NCBI GenBank assembly: GCA_030427585.1
Contig: JAUIBW010000006.1
Span: 62,001 to 126,000 of the forward strand
DNA from: Bacteroidia bacterium
GTDB lineage: Bacteria > Bacteroidota > Bacteroidia > Flavobacteriales > Flavobacteriaceae
Length of the DNA: 64,000 bases
Direction of reading: 5' to 3'
Positions 1 to 10,471 of this stretch are shown here, piece by piece. A program made the translations under genes and the position numbers. Numbering within the stretch: position 1 is the stretch's first letter; every line of letters starts with the position of its first letter. A model generated the notes under the pieces. The model was not told the origin of the DNA and made no database searches. It saw only the letters and a list, made by a program, of their open reading frames with translations.

Positions 1-1731
1 AGCATATTTTTTAGAAGCTTCTTCATTTACAATAATCTTTAGCTCAATACTGTAGTTTTTTAATTTTTTGAACATAAACTGCAATAACCCAGATTGTGCA
101 GCTTCCATATCAACTTTCATCGATTGATTAGGTAATTCTAATAAAATACAATCTTCGTCAAGGGTTGGGATATTCATAGCAAACATAGATCCAATAATAC
201 GCTCTCCCTTTTTATCTTGCATTTTACCATACTCTATCCAGACCGCTTGCATTTGTGATTCTGTAAATTTTTCTTTTGGTAAATTTTTGGGATCAATTAT
301 TTGCTCTTCTTTACTTTCTTCATGTTCTTTCTTCCTTTTAATACTACTTAATGATAGGCCAGAAGTTCTACGTTCTCTATGTATTAAACCCAGTTTTTTC
401 TCTACTACTACAGGAGTTTTAGCTATAATTGTACTTTCAGAATTATCTTTTTGAATATCAGATTTTGCGTCTTTGTTTTGTGTAATCTCAGAAACGGTAG
501 TAGCAGAAGGTCCTGTTTTTTCTTCTACTTGAGGAAGTGTATTGTTTTGCTTTTCAGTTTCGGTTTTTTCTAAAGTCTTTTCTTTTACTTCAGATGAAAT
601 TTTAACGGGCTTAATTCCTTTTTCCTTAAAGTAAGAAGGAGGAATTATGTAGGGTTTGTCATTTTTTTTTTCTCCATCCACAAGGATAGAGGCAAGTTGC
701 ATTAGGCATAACTCGACCAGCAATCTTTGATTGCGACTAGTTTTATATTTTAGGTCACAATCATTAGCAAGTTCAATACCCTTAATAAGAAAAGCATGTG
801 TGGCTTTTTGCGATTGCTCTAAATATTTAGTTTTTGTTTGTTGTCCCACTTCGAGAAGATTGATAGTAGCTTGATTTTTGCATACTAATAAATCTCTAAA
901 GTGTGATGCAAGGCCCGATATAAAATGATGCCCATCAAAACCCTGAGCAAGAATTTCGTTAAATTCTATAAGGAGTTGTGGGATATTATTCTCAAGTATT
1001 AAATCGGTAGTTTTGAAATAAGTTTCATAATCTAATACATTCAGGTTTTCGGTTACTGCCTGTCTGGTTAAATTTTTTCCACTAAAGCTAACAACTCTAT
1101 CAAAGATTGATAGCGCATCTCGCATTGCCCCATCTGCTTTTTGGGCGATAATTTGCAAAGCATCTTCATCTGCGGTAATCCCCTCTTGCGTTGCTACTTG
1201 CATTAAGTGATTTTTTGCATCAGTCACGGTAATGCGTTTAAAATCAAATATTTGACAACGAGATAAAATTGTAGGTATGATTTTATGTTTTTCTGTCGTA
1301 GCCAGAATAAAAATAGCATGTTTGGGAGGCTCTTCTAATGTCTTTAAAAAGGCATTAAAGGCTGCTTGAGAAAGCATATGTACCTCATCAATAATGTACA
1401 CTTTATATTTCCCAACTTGTGGAGGGATTCGTACTTGGTCGATAAGGCTTCTAATATCATCTACAGAGTTGTTTGAAGCTGCATCGAGCTCAAAAATATT
1501 AAAAGCAAAATCTTCATCAGGGTGTTCATTTCCATCCTGATTAATTGTTTTTGCAAGAATTCTGGCACACGAAGTTTTTCCTACTCCTCTTGGTCCGGTG
1601 AATAATAAAGCTTGTGCAAGATGATTATTTTCTATAGCATTAAGGAGTGTATTGGTAATTGCTTGTTGCCCTACAACATCCTTAAATGTTTGGGGTCTAT
1701 ATTTACGTGCTGATACTATAAAATGCTCCAT
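1..1731 (-). CDS. dnaX: DNA polymerase III subunit gamma/tau (3' end runs off the window)
   Basis: Minus-strand translation from ATG at 1731: MEHFIVSARKYRPQTFKDVVGQQAITNTLLNAIENNHLAQALLFTGPRGVGKTSCARILAK; Walker A and typical DnaX N-terminus. Open to the window edge, so absent from the ORF track. Confidence 0.95.
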   Translation of the reverse strand, partial: MEHFIVSARKYRPQTFKDVVGQQAITNTLLNAIENNHLAQALLFTGPRGVGKTSCARILAKTINQDGNEHPDEDFAFNIFELDAASNNSVDDIRSLIDQVRIPPQVGKYKVYIIDEVHMLSQAAFNAFLKTLEEPPKHAIFILATTEKHKIIPTILSRCQIFDFKRITVTDAKNHLMQVATQEGITADEDALQIIAQKADGAMRDALSIFDRVVSFSGKNLTRQAVTENLNVLDYETYFKTTDLILENNIPQLLIEFNEILAQGFDGHHFISGLASHFRDLLVCKNQATINLLEVGQQTKTKYLEQSQKATHAFLIKGIELANDCDLKYKTSRNQRLLVELCLMQLASILVDGEKKNDKPYIIPPSYFKEKGIKPVKISSEVKEKTLEKTETEKQNNTLPQVEEKTGPSATTVSEITQNKDAKSDIQKDNSESTIIAKTPVVVEKKLGLIHRERRTSGLSLSSIKRKKEHEESKEEQIIDPKNLPKEKFTESQMQAVWIEYGKMQDKKGERIIGSMFAMNIPTLDEDCILLELPNQSMKVDMEAAQSGLLQFMFKKLKNYSIELKIIVNEEASKKYA

Positions 1732-1846
1732 CGCTACAAAGTTAAAAATTGCTTACAAAAAATAAATTATAGCTATCGGTTTTTATTTTTAGTTATTAAC
1801 AGCCAAAAATAATTCTGAATTCTGATTTCTAAGTTCAGAATTATAA

Positions 1847-1854
1847 TACTTTTG
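1847..1854 (+). promoter_or_regulatory. Bacteroidetes -7 promoter element TAnnTTTG (TACTTTTG) for rnpB
   Basis: Exact match to the TAnnTTTG consensus, ending 5 nt before the predicted 5' end of RNase P RNA. Confidence 0.65.
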
Positions 1855-1858
1855 CACA

Positions 1859-2160
1859 AAGCAGATCACCTTATCGCTCTCGATAATTCGGGGGAGGAAA
1901 GTCCGGACACCATAGCACAGTATAGCGGGTAACGCCCGTCCGTCGTAAGACGAGGACAAGTGCAGCAGAAAGTATGTACAGGTAATGCTGTAGTGAAACC
2001 AGGTAAACTCTATACGGTGCAACGCCATGTAAACCAGCTTTTGAGGGTTGTGCGCCCAATGTTGGAGGGTAGGCGGTTTGAACTAATAAGTAATTATTAG
2101 TCTAGATAAATGATAAGGACCCGATATATCGGGAAACAGAATCCGGCTTATGATCTGCTT
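1859..2160 (+). ncRNA. rnpB: RNase P RNA component (bacterial class A)
   Basis: GAGGAAAGTCCGGACACCATAG core near the 5' end, CAGAATCCGGCTTATGATCTGCTT at the 3' end; 5' AAGCAGATCA pairs with 3' TGATCTGCTT (P1), followed by a T-run. Confidence 0.95.
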
Positions 2161-2233
2161 TTTTTTACAACTCTTTTAACAATATCTAATATCAATTTTC
2201 TTGTACCTTGTACCACAAGAAAAATTATTTTGA

Positions 2234-3361
2234 ATGAAAATTGCTATAGTCTGTTATCCTACCTTTGGAGGTAGTGGAGTAGTGGCCACAGAATTAGGAA
2301 TTGCTTTGGCAAAACTAAACCACGAAGTACATTTTATTACCTATAAACAGCCTGTTAGGTTAAACTTGTTAAATCCGAATATTCATTTTCATGAAGTAAG
2401 CGTACCTACATATCCTCTTTTTCATTATCAACCCTACGAATTAGCACTATCTAGTAAATTAGTTGATACAATTAAAAAGTATAAAATAGATGTACTTCAT
2501 GTTCATTATGCTATTCCACATGCATATGCGGGATATATGGCAAAAAAAATGCTTGAAGAAGAAGGAATTTATGTTCCTATGGTGACCACATTGCATGGTA
2601 CTGATATTACACTGGTTGGGAACCATCCTTTTTATAAACCTGCAGTAACATTTAGTATCAATAAAAGTGATATTGTTACTTCGGTATCTCAAAGCCTTAA
2701 AGATGACACGTTACGTCTGTTTGATATCAAAAACGATATTGAGGTAGTCCCTAATTTTATTGATGCGAGCCAGAGGAAAACTAGTTTTACAGATTGCCAG
2801 CGAGAACTCATGGCAACCCCAGAGGAACGTATAGTTACTCATATTAGTAATTTTAGAGCTGTAAAACGTATTATTGATGTTGTAGATGTTTTTTATAATA
2901 TTCAGAAAAAGATGCCTGCAAAGTTATTGATGGTTGGAGAAGGCCCAGAACGTAAACCTGCAGAAGAAAGGTGTAAAGAACTAGGTATAAAAGATAAAGT
3001 GGTTTTCTTTGGTAACAGTAATGAAATAGATAAGATATTGTGTTTTTCTGACCTATTTTTACTTCCATCTGAGCGAGAAAGTTTTGGTTTGGCAGCATTA
3101 GAAGCGATGGTAAATAAAGTAGCTGTAATATCTAGTAATGCAGGAGGAATTCCAGAAGTGAATAATCATGGTGTTTCTGGTTATATGAGTGATATAGGAG
3201 ACGTAAGAGATATGTCAGAAAACTCGATCAAGATTCTTGAAAATGATGACAGATTAGAAACCTTTAAAGAAAATGCGTATAAAGAAGCAATGAAATTTGA
3301 TATAAGTAATATTATCCCGTTATATATAAAAATGTATGAGAGTGCTTTAGCAGCAGTATAA
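2234..3361 (+). CDS. bshA: N-acetyl-alpha-D-glucosaminyl L-malate synthase BshA (bacillithiol biosynthesis glycosyltransferase)
   Basis: MKIAIVCYPTFGGSGVVATELGIALAKLNHEVHFITYKQPVRLN; GT4 fold with ERESFGLAALEAM motif. Confidence 0.9.
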   Translation: MKIAIVCYPTFGGSGVVATELGIALAKLNHEVHFITYKQPVRLNLLNPNIHFHEVSVPTYPLFHYQPYELALSSKLVDTIKKYKIDVLHVHYAIPHAYAGYMAKKMLEEEGIYVPMVTTLHGTDITLVGNHPFYKPAVTFSINKSDIVTSVSQSLKDDTLRLFDIKNDIEVVPNFIDASQRKTSFTDCQRELMATPEERIVTHISNFRAVKRIIDVVDVFYNIQKKMPAKLLMVGEGPERKPAEERCKELGIKDKVVFFGNSNEIDKILCFSDLFLLPSERESFGLAALEAMVNKVAVISSNAGGIPEVNNHGVSGYMSDIGDVRDMSENSIKILENDDRLETFKENAYKEAMKFDISNIIPLYIKMYESALAAV

Positions 3362-3380
3362 TACATTTATTAATAAATAT

Positions 3381-3417
3381 AAAAACCCCTTGTTATATAT
3401 CATAACAAGGGGTTTTT
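3381..3417. terminator. Bidirectional intrinsic terminator between convergent genes
   Basis: AAAAACCCCTTGTTAT-atatc-ATAACAAGGGGTTTTT. Confidence 0.9.
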
Positions 3418-3442
3418 GGTTTTTATTTTACTTGATGTATGC

Positions 3443-3976
3443 CTAAAATGTATATCTGGCAGAAATCCCTACACTTGCTCCAACATTATCCACATCCTTA
3501 AACCCGTTTGTTCGATCGATATCATGAATATCAAATGTAGGACGAATACTAAATGCTACTTGAAGCGGGAAATCAAAACGATAATCAACTCCAAAATCTG
3601 CTCCTATAAATGGAAAAAACTCACCGTCTCTATCTACCGTGTTAAAACCAAAATAGACAGTTTTAAAGTCTACATATCCGGCTCCTAAACCAGGACCAGC
3701 AAACCAGTTTAGTTTATCCCAAATATTATATGTCCAATGTAAATATACAGCTCCACGATAAGTAGAGATAAAAGAATTTGTTTTAAAGCCTAAATTAGCA
3801 TCAATTCTATTGTGCTCACTTATTATTTGTCGTTGGTATGTAATTTCGGGACCAAAGCCTTCATCTCCAATAACTCCTTCCGACAATCGAATTCCTATTG
3901 CATTTTCAGGAATATCTTGTGCTTGCAGTTGTGAAACCGAGATAATGATTGATAGTACAAAAAAAAGTTTTTTCAT
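3443..3976 (-). CDS. Outer membrane beta-barrel family protein
   Basis: Signal peptide (MKKLFFVLSIIISVSQLQAQ), alternating barrel strands, terminal aromatic GISARYTF. Confidence 0.7.
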   Translation of the reverse strand: MKKLFFVLSIIISVSQLQAQDIPENAIGIRLSEGVIGDEGFGPEITYQRQIISEHNRIDANLGFKTNSFISTYRGAVYLHWTYNIWDKLNWFAGPGLGAGYVDFKTVYFGFNTVDRDGEFFPFIGADFGVDYRFDFPLQVAFSIRPTFDIHDIDRTNGFKDVDNVGASVGISARYTF

Positions 3977-4068
3977 GATTTAAATTTTTAAAAGTTTTAA
4001 TTGATTATTATAAAAATGGTTAGTGTATCTTATTAGGTATTGCTCATAAAATGAGTGCATTGAGAATA

Positions 4069-4563
4069 TTAATCAAACTTGTATCTGGCACTTATGCCAA
4101 AATTAAAAATAATATCATCATTAATATAACTATCGAAGTATATTTCTGGCCTGAAGTCAAATGAGATTAATAGTGGAAAATCAAAATTGTACTCAATACC
4201 AACATCTCCCGTTACGAAGCCAAAAGTAGTTAAATTATCATCACGTACAATATTAGAGTCAAAATCAACTAATCCACCTCCGATTCCGGGGCCAACATAC
4301 CAATTTAAACCTCTGTCAATATTAAAAACCCACTGATACATCCCTGTAAGTTTTAGAGCATTGTAGCTTCTTTTGGTTTGTCCTGCAAGTCCTATTTCTA
4401 TTCTTGTTTTAGCACTTACAGCATTTTGATATGAAGCTTCGGCCCAAAAACCATTTGCTTCGCTTAAACGTAAACCAATAGTATGTTTAGAAATTTCCTG
4501 AGATTGTATAGTACCCATACAAAGGAATAGAAAAGGAAGTATAAAAAAAATATTTTTCGTCAT
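4069..4563 (-). CDS. Outer membrane beta-barrel family protein, paralogue of 3443..3976
   Basis: Signal peptide; shared WYVGPGIGGG(L/Y)VDF and GISARYKF motifs with its neighbour. Confidence 0.7.
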   Translation of the reverse strand: MTKNIFFILPFLFLCMGTIQSQEISKHTIGLRLSEANGFWAEASYQNAVSAKTRIEIGLAGQTKRSYNALKLTGMYQWVFNIDRGLNWYVGPGIGGGLVDFDSNIVRDDNLTTFGFVTGDVGIEYNFDFPLLISFDFRPEIYFDSYINDDIIFNFGISARYKFD

Positions 4564-4654
4564 AATCGTAAATAGTAATTCCCTACTTTCGGACTATAAC
4601 GTGATAAATCTTCTATTCTGTAAGGATAAATCTTAAATCTTTGTTAAGATTGAA

Positions 4655-5467
4655 CTAGTTATGCTGTAACTGCATATTGGTACTCTCAAAAATCTTATCT
4701 GCAGAATCAGCAATAAATCCATTAAAAATTGCATTTTGATTATTTTTATAACGATATGAAAATTCGTAATAGCAGGATGTGATTTCTTTAACGTATTCTT
4801 CAAATTCTACCTCAATCATGTCAGCCAAAATACTGGATTGTTCTAGTAGTTGAGACGAAGAACCTTTTATTTCGCCTCCAGAAGTATTCATTTTGAAACC
4901 GTTCTCTTTGAGGAATTCATTTACTTGGGATAAATTTTTAAATGTTTGAAGTTTATTAACATCTACCGTAAAATGATTACAACAAAAGCCATTAACATAT
5001 ACCCAGGCAGCATATTCTGATGCCGAAAGAAGCTTTTTGTAAATCTTAAAAGATGGTTTGGGCCAAACTCTACCCTTTAGGATAAGATCTTCTTGTTGTA
5101 AAATAGTGTAATCTATTTGGTTTATAGTATTTTGGATAATGCTATTTAGCTCAACAGAAAATTCTTCAAGAAGCAATTCACTAATAAAGATTTTTGGTGC
5201 ATTACTATCACTTTTGTGTTCAAAATGTTTTGCACGTAATTTTTTAGCCCTAAAATGATATTCTCCTTTGGGTTCATACCCCATAGCAATAAAAGGTTTT
5301 GCCAAAATATCAATACTAACTCTCGGATCATTAAAAGTACGTATTGCAATATGATCATTAAAAACGATATTGCCTTCTGCTTCAAATAAAGATTTAATTT
5401 TTTGTGCAGAAGGAGTTTTAGCAGTGTACTGTTTCCAAAGTTCTTCAAAAAAATAAGTCAAATCCAT
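4655..5467 (-). CDS. DUF1338 domain-containing protein (2-oxoadipate dioxygenase/decarboxylase-like)
   Basis: MDLTYFFEELWKQYTAKTPSAQKIKSLFEAEGNIVFNDHIAIRTFNDPRVSID; start moved to MDLTY because the upstream extension is low-complexity. Confidence 0.8.
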   Translation of the reverse strand: MDLTYFFEELWKQYTAKTPSAQKIKSLFEAEGNIVFNDHIAIRTFNDPRVSIDILAKPFIAMGYEPKGEYHFRAKKLRAKHFEHKSDSNAPKIFISELLLEEFSVELNSIIQNTINQIDYTILQQEDLILKGRVWPKPSFKIYKKLLSASEYAAWVYVNGFCCNHFTVDVNKLQTFKNLSQVNEFLKENGFKMNTSGGEIKGSSSQLLEQSSILADMIEVEFEEYVKEITSCYYEFSYRYKNNQNAIFNGFIADSADKIFESTNMQLQHN

Positions 5468-5630
5468 TTTAATTATGTTTTTGTTTGAAGCAAAATTATT
5501 ATTTTTGACTATTATTGCGCATATATATATTGTTTTTAGTTTAAATTGTATAAATTTTGTGTCAAATTTAAGGTGATGTTTTGTTTTTGTTATCAATTTT
5601 GACTACAAGTGTTTTAATTTTTTTAGGAGT

Positions 5631-6113
5631 ATGAATCATTTTGATTATATAGATCAGCAGATTTTATTGCAGATACGTGAAGATGCTAGAAAGCCTTTCT
5701 CTCAAATAGCAGAGAATTTAAAAATTTCTAATTCTTTGGTGCATCAAAGAATTAAAAAACTTAAGCAACGTGGTGTAATAAAGAAAGCCGAGTTTGTTGT
5801 AGATGAAAAACAGATCGGTTTTAAAACGAAATCTTATGTTGGTATTCGTCTAAGAGAAGCTAGATATGCAAAACAAGTAGTGGATGGTTTAAAAGAAATT
5901 CCTGAAATATTAGAATGTAATTATGTTTCAGGTCATTATGCTATTTTCATTCTTATTTTTGCATTTGATAATCATCATTTACGTAAGATTCTGTATGAAC
6001 AAGTACACCAGATTGATGGAGTTGCAGGGACAGATAGTTTTATTTGTTTTGATACTAATTTTAGAAGGCAGGTCTCTTTAAATTCTTTAGGAAAGAATAT
6101 TGCATATGATTGA
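5631..6113 (+). CDS. Lrp/AsnC family transcriptional regulator
   Basis: N-terminal HTH (IDQQILLQIREDARKPFSQIAENLKISNSLVHQRIKKLKQRGVI) plus AsnC-type ligand domain. Confidence 0.9.
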   Translation: MNHFDYIDQQILLQIREDARKPFSQIAENLKISNSLVHQRIKKLKQRGVIKKAEFVVDEKQIGFKTKSYVGIRLREARYAKQVVDGLKEIPEILECNYVSGHYAIFILIFAFDNHHLRKILYEQVHQIDGVAGTDSFICFDTNFRRQVSLNSLGKNIAYD

Positions 6114-9027
6114 TAAAAGTAAAATGACATCTTTACAAAACCAGCTAGGAGGTCAACTACAATTTGATACTTTAATTACTGCTTTATATGCTACAGATGC
6201 TTCGGTGTACCGTAGAATTCCCCTGGCAGTAGCATTTCCAAAAACAATACAAGATGTAAAAAAAATAATTGCTTTTGCATCTAAGCATGATATTGGTATA
6301 ATTCCCAGAACAGCAGGAACATCACTTGCAGGGCAATGTGTGGGGGATGGTATTGTGGTAGATGTTTCTAAATATTTTACTAAAATAATTGCTGTAGATG
6401 AAACCAAAAAAACAGTAACTGTTCAGCCAGGAGTGATACGGGATGACCTTAATCGTTTTTTAAAACCATATGGATTATTTTTTGGGCCTAATACATCAAC
6501 ATCTAATCGCTGTATGATTGGCGGAATGGTAGGAAACAATAGTAGCGGTACGACATCGATTCAATATGGTGTTACAAGAGATAAAGTCTTAGAATTACAA
6601 ACCATATTGTCTGATGGTAGTGAAGTTACTTTTTCTGAAATATCACTACATGACTTTGAGACAAAACGAAATTTAGATACCCTTGAAGGAGAAATCTACA
6701 ACCAGATTTATACCGAACTTTCTTCTAAAGAAGTTCAAGAACAAATTACGACTCATTTCCCGAAAAAAGAAATTCATAGGCGTAACACAGGTTATGCTAT
6801 TGATGAATTGATTAACTCTGAAGTGTTTTCTACGACCAATACACATTTTAATATGTGTAAACTCCTTACAGGAAGTGAAGGTACATTAGCTTTTACAACA
6901 CAAATTACATTACAGCTGGATGAACTCCCTCCAGAAGAAACCTTAATGGTTGCAGCACATTTTAGGACTATTGATGATTGTATGAGAGCCGTAGTGCCTG
7001 TAATGCAACATTCGCTATTTACTTGCGAAATGATGGATAAAACCATTTTGGATTGCACAAAAAATAATATCGAGCAATTAAAGAACCGTTTTTTTATTGT
7101 TGATGATCCAGAAGCAATCCTTATGTTAGAACTTAGGGCAAATGATGCCAATCATTTAGAACAGCAAAAAGATAATCTGTTAAAAACTCTTGATGGTTCT
7201 GGACTAAGCTATGCCAGTCCAATTTTACGTAAGGAAGAAATAGATAAGGCTTTAGAGCTAAGAAAAGCAGGATTAGGGTTATTAGGTAATATTGTTGGTG
7301 ATAAAAAAGCAGTTGCTTGTATAGAAGATACGGCAGTCGCAATCTCTGATTTGTCAGATTACATATCAGAATTTACAGATTTAATGAAATCTTATGACCA
7401 ACAAGCGGTGTATTATGCACATGCCGGAGCGGGAGAGATTCATCTTCGACCTATTCTGGACCTGAAAAAAAGCAAGGATGTAACCTTATTTAAAAAGATA
7501 ACAGATGACGTAGCATCTTTGGTGAAGAAATATCAGGGTTCTATGAGTGGTGAGCATGGTGATGGTATAGTAAGGGCAAGATACATACCTTTTATGATTG
7601 GTGAGGATAATTATAAGATTTTAGAACGTATTAAAAGGACGTTTGATCCTAATTTTATTTTTAACCCGGGTAAGATTATAGATGCCTATCCCATGGATCA
7701 AAAACTGAGATATGAGGCCGATCGAAAAGAACCAGAAATAGATACCATTTTTGATTTTACTGACTCGATGGGAATTCTAAGAGCTGCAGAAAAATGTAAC
7801 GGTAGTGGTGATTGCCGTAAGTCTGTAGAAGCAGGAGGAACCATGTGTCCCAGTTATCGGGCTACAAAAAACGAAAAAGATACTACCCGAGGTCGGGCAA
7901 ATACACTAAGAGAGTTTTTAACCAATAGTGAGAAGGTTAATAAATTTGATAATAAAGAATTAAAAGAAGTTTTTGACCTCTGTCTAAGTTGCAAAGGATG
8001 TGCCAGTGAATGCCCCTCTAATGTTGATGTAGCTGCGCTGAAAGCAGAATTCGAATATCAATATCAACAAGAAAACAGAGTATCATTACGTACAAAGCTT
8101 TTTGCACACAATAGTAGATTGAATACTATAGGAAGAATCGCGCCTGGTTTAACAAATTTTTTCTTTTCCAACGCATTAACATCTGGTGTTTTAAAATCTA
8201 TTTTAGGTATTGCCAAACAACGAAATTTACCTTTGTTAAGCAAACAATCCTTAGGAGGTTGGTGTAAACAAAATATAAAAAAAATACAACCAAAGCAACC
8301 TATAAAATCAGTATACTTTTTTATAGATGAATTTACCAATCATCTGGATGCCGAAATTGGGATAGATGCGATCAAGCTACTTACCAGATTAAATTATGAA
8401 GTAAGGATTATTGATCATAAAGAAAGTGGGCGGACTTTTATATCAAAAGGATTGTTGAAACAAGCCAAAATGCTGGCAAATCTTAATATAAGAACGTTTA
8501 GCAATCATATTACAGCAGAAACTCCTTTGGTTGGATTAGAACCTTCTGCCATACTTACTTTTAGAGATGAGTATTTGAGATTGGCAGACGATAAAGAAAA
8601 AGCAACATCAGTAGCAACACATACTTTTTTGATTGATGAATTCTTACATACAGAAATAGAAAAAGGAAATATAAATGCAGATTTGTTTACTACAGATACT
8701 AAAACCATCAAAATACATGGGCACTGTCATCAAAAGGCTTTATCGGGTATACACAATACATTTTCGATTCTAAACTTACCTAAAAACTTCAACGTTACGA
8801 TTATCCCATCGGGATGTTGTGGTATGGCAGGATCTTTTGGATATGAGAAAGAGCATTATAATATTAGTATGCAAATAGGGGAGCAGACCTTATTTCCATC
8901 GGTTAGAAAAACACCTAAGGATACTATTATTGTGGCTGTAGGAACTAGCTGCAGGCATCAAATAAAAGATGGGACCCAGCGAGAAGCACTGCATCCCATT
9001 AGCATTCTCAAAAATGCTTTAGTATAG
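6100..9027 (+). CDS. FAD-binding and (Fe-S)-binding oxidoreductase (D-lactate dehydrogenase / YdiJ-like)
   Basis: FAD-binding PCMH motif (GIIPRTAGTSLAGQCVGDGIVVD), GEHGDGIVRARYIP, Cys motifs CLSCKGCASECPSNVD and a C-terminal CCG domain (SGCCGMAGSFGYE). Confidence 0.85.
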   Translation: MHMIDKSKMTSLQNQLGGQLQFDTLITALYATDASVYRRIPLAVAFPKTIQDVKKIIAFASKHDIGIIPRTAGTSLAGQCVGDGIVVDVSKYFTKIIAVDETKKTVTVQPGVIRDDLNRFLKPYGLFFGPNTSTSNRCMIGGMVGNNSSGTTSIQYGVTRDKVLELQTILSDGSEVTFSEISLHDFETKRNLDTLEGEIYNQIYTELSSKEVQEQITTHFPKKEIHRRNTGYAIDELINSEVFSTTNTHFNMCKLLTGSEGTLAFTTQITLQLDELPPEETLMVAAHFRTIDDCMRAVVPVMQHSLFTCEMMDKTILDCTKNNIEQLKNRFFIVDDPEAILMLELRANDANHLEQQKDNLLKTLDGSGLSYASPILRKEEIDKALELRKAGLGLLGNIVGDKKAVACIEDTAVAISDLSDYISEFTDLMKSYDQQAVYYAHAGAGEIHLRPILDLKKSKDVTLFKKITDDVASLVKKYQGSMSGEHGDGIVRARYIPFMIGEDNYKILERIKRTFDPNFIFNPGKIIDAYPMDQKLRYEADRKEPEIDTIFDFTDSMGILRAAEKCNGSGDCRKSVEAGGTMCPSYRATKNEKDTTRGRANTLREFLTNSEKVNKFDNKELKEVFDLCLSCKGCASECPSNVDVAALKAEFEYQYQQENRVSLRTKLFAHNSRLNTIGRIAPGLTNFFFSNALTSGVLKSILGIAKQRNLPLLSKQSLGGWCKQNIKKIQPKQPIKSVYFFIDEFTNHLDAEIGIDAIKLLTRLNYEVRIIDHKESGRTFISKGLLKQAKMLANLNIRTFSNHITAETPLVGLEPSAILTFRDEYLRLADDKEKATSVATHTFLIDEFLHTEIEKGNINADLFTTDTKTIKIHGHCHQKALSGIHNTFSILNLPKNFNVTIIPSGCCGMAGSFGYEKEHYNISMQIGEQTLFPSVRKTPKDTIIVAVGTSCRHQIKDGTQREALHPISILKNALV

Positions 9028-9050
9028 ATAGAATTCTTAAGAAACAAATA

Positions 9051-9474
9051 TTAGAATTGATAACGAATCCCTAATCCAAATTCTGTATGAGGATATGCCG
9101 AAGTGGAGTTGTTATCATATTTGGCAAAAAGTATTCCAGGCCTTATATCTAACGAAATTTGTATTGGAATTTTTGGATTGTATTCAATTCCACCATTGAC
9201 CATTAATCCTAAAGTTACTCCACCACCTACAACAAGTATTCCCAAATCAAACTCTAATCTACTTTTCCTGCAATACCAAGTTGGTAGGAAATACTGATAC
9301 CGCCACTATCACCATTTATTTCATCGTCATCTTCATTATCATCATGACCATCAAAGTGAATAGTGATAGCTTCTGTTCGAACCCCAAGAGTGTGTTTAGA
9401 AAATTCTTGTGATTGAGTGGTATTTACAATCAATGCAAAAACTGCAAAAATTAAACATGTTTTTTGTACATCAT
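9051..9474 (-). pseudogene. Degraded outer membrane beta-barrel gene, third member of the 3443/4069 family
   Basis: MMYKK/TCLIFAVFALIVNTTQSQEFSKHTLGVRTE matches the 4069 paralogue N-terminus (QSQEISKHTIGLRLSE), and GGIEYNPKIPIQISLDIRPGI...FGLGIRYQF matches its C-terminus; the parts are in different frames and the centre is missing. Confidence 0.75.
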
Positions 9475-9604
9475 AAAAAAGGTTAGTAGTAACAACAACA
9501 GGTTTTATTGGGACATCGCAAATATGTCACAAGGTTTTTAAGGAAAAGTCACGGTTTTCGGGGATATTGAAAAAGTAATAACAATAAAACGTGAGAAAAA
9601 CAGG

Positions 9605-10471
9605 TTATAATTTTCTGAGAGATGTAATTACCTGGTTGGTAATAAAAGAAGCTTGTAGGGCTTCGGGATCAATTTCTAAACTATCGGCCTCTTCAATAGA
9701 TTCTTCATAAGCTTTCATAGATTCATTCTCATAGTGTACTAGTTTCCATGCTGCATCATGATATTCTAACGAAGTTAGATTTTCTATCCAGTCTCCAGAA
9801 TTTAAATATATGCAAGATCCGTTTTTATCGTCGTATTCCCGCATTTGAGGTTGATGAATATGACCACATACTACGTAGCTATACTTATTCTTAACGGCTA
9901 ACTCTGCAGCAACATCTTCGAAATCATTAATATACTTGACAGCTTTTTTTACACTATTTTTAATTTTCTTTGAAAGAGAGAATTTTTCTTTTCCCATACG
10001 TACCAGAAACCAATTAATAGCTTGGTTAAAAAGAATTAGCATATCATATCCCCAACCACCTAATTTGGCTAACCATTTTGCGTTTTGAATTGAAGCATCA
10101 AAAACATCCCCATGAAAAAACCATGCTTTTTTACCATCTAATTCTAATACAAGTTTATCAACCAATTTAAAATTTCCCATTTGAGTATCACTAAACTTGC
10201 GAAGCATCTCATCATGATTGCCTGTGATATAGATAACCTCTGTTCCTTTTGAAGCAAACGAAATAATCTTTTTGATAACTTTAAGATGAGATTTTGGAAA
10301 ATATCGTTTTCTAAATTGCCAGATATCTATAATATCACCATTAAGAATAAGAGTTTTTGGTTTGATACTGTTTAGGTAGTTGAGAAGCTCTTTTGCATGA
10401 CAGCCATAAGTACCAAGATGGATATCCGAAATTACAACAAGCTCTATAATACGTTTTTTCATATAAAACAT
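9605..10471 (-). CDS. UDP-2,3-diacylglucosamine diphosphatase-like metallophosphoesterase
   Basis: VVISDIHLGTYG, LNGDIIDIW, ITGNHDEML, VVCGHIHQPQ metallophosphoesterase motifs. Confidence 0.8.
   Translation of the reverse strand: MFYMKKRIIELVVISDIHLGTYGCHAKELLNYLNSIKPKTLILNGDIIDIWQFRKRYFPKSHLKVIKKIISFASKGTEVIYITGNHDEMLRKFSDTQMGNFKLVDKLVLELDGKKAWFFHGDVFDASIQNAKWLAKLGGWGYDMLILFNQAINWFLVRMGKEKFSLSKKIKNSVKKAVKYINDFEDVAAELAVKNKYSYVVCGHIHQPQMREYDDKNGSCIYLNSGDWIENLTSLEYHDAAWKLVHYENESMKAYEESIEEADSLEIDPEALQASFITNQVITSLRKL

Noticed and set aside
1789-2059. ORFs 1789..2028 (-) and 1871..2059 (-)
   Set aside because: Antisense to RNase P RNA; no protein-like features.
5146-5448. ORF 5146..5448 (-)
   Set aside because: Alternative frame inside the DUF1338 gene.
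9103-9297. ORF 9103..9297 (+)
   Set aside because: Antisense to the beta-barrel pseudogene; explained by that remnant.
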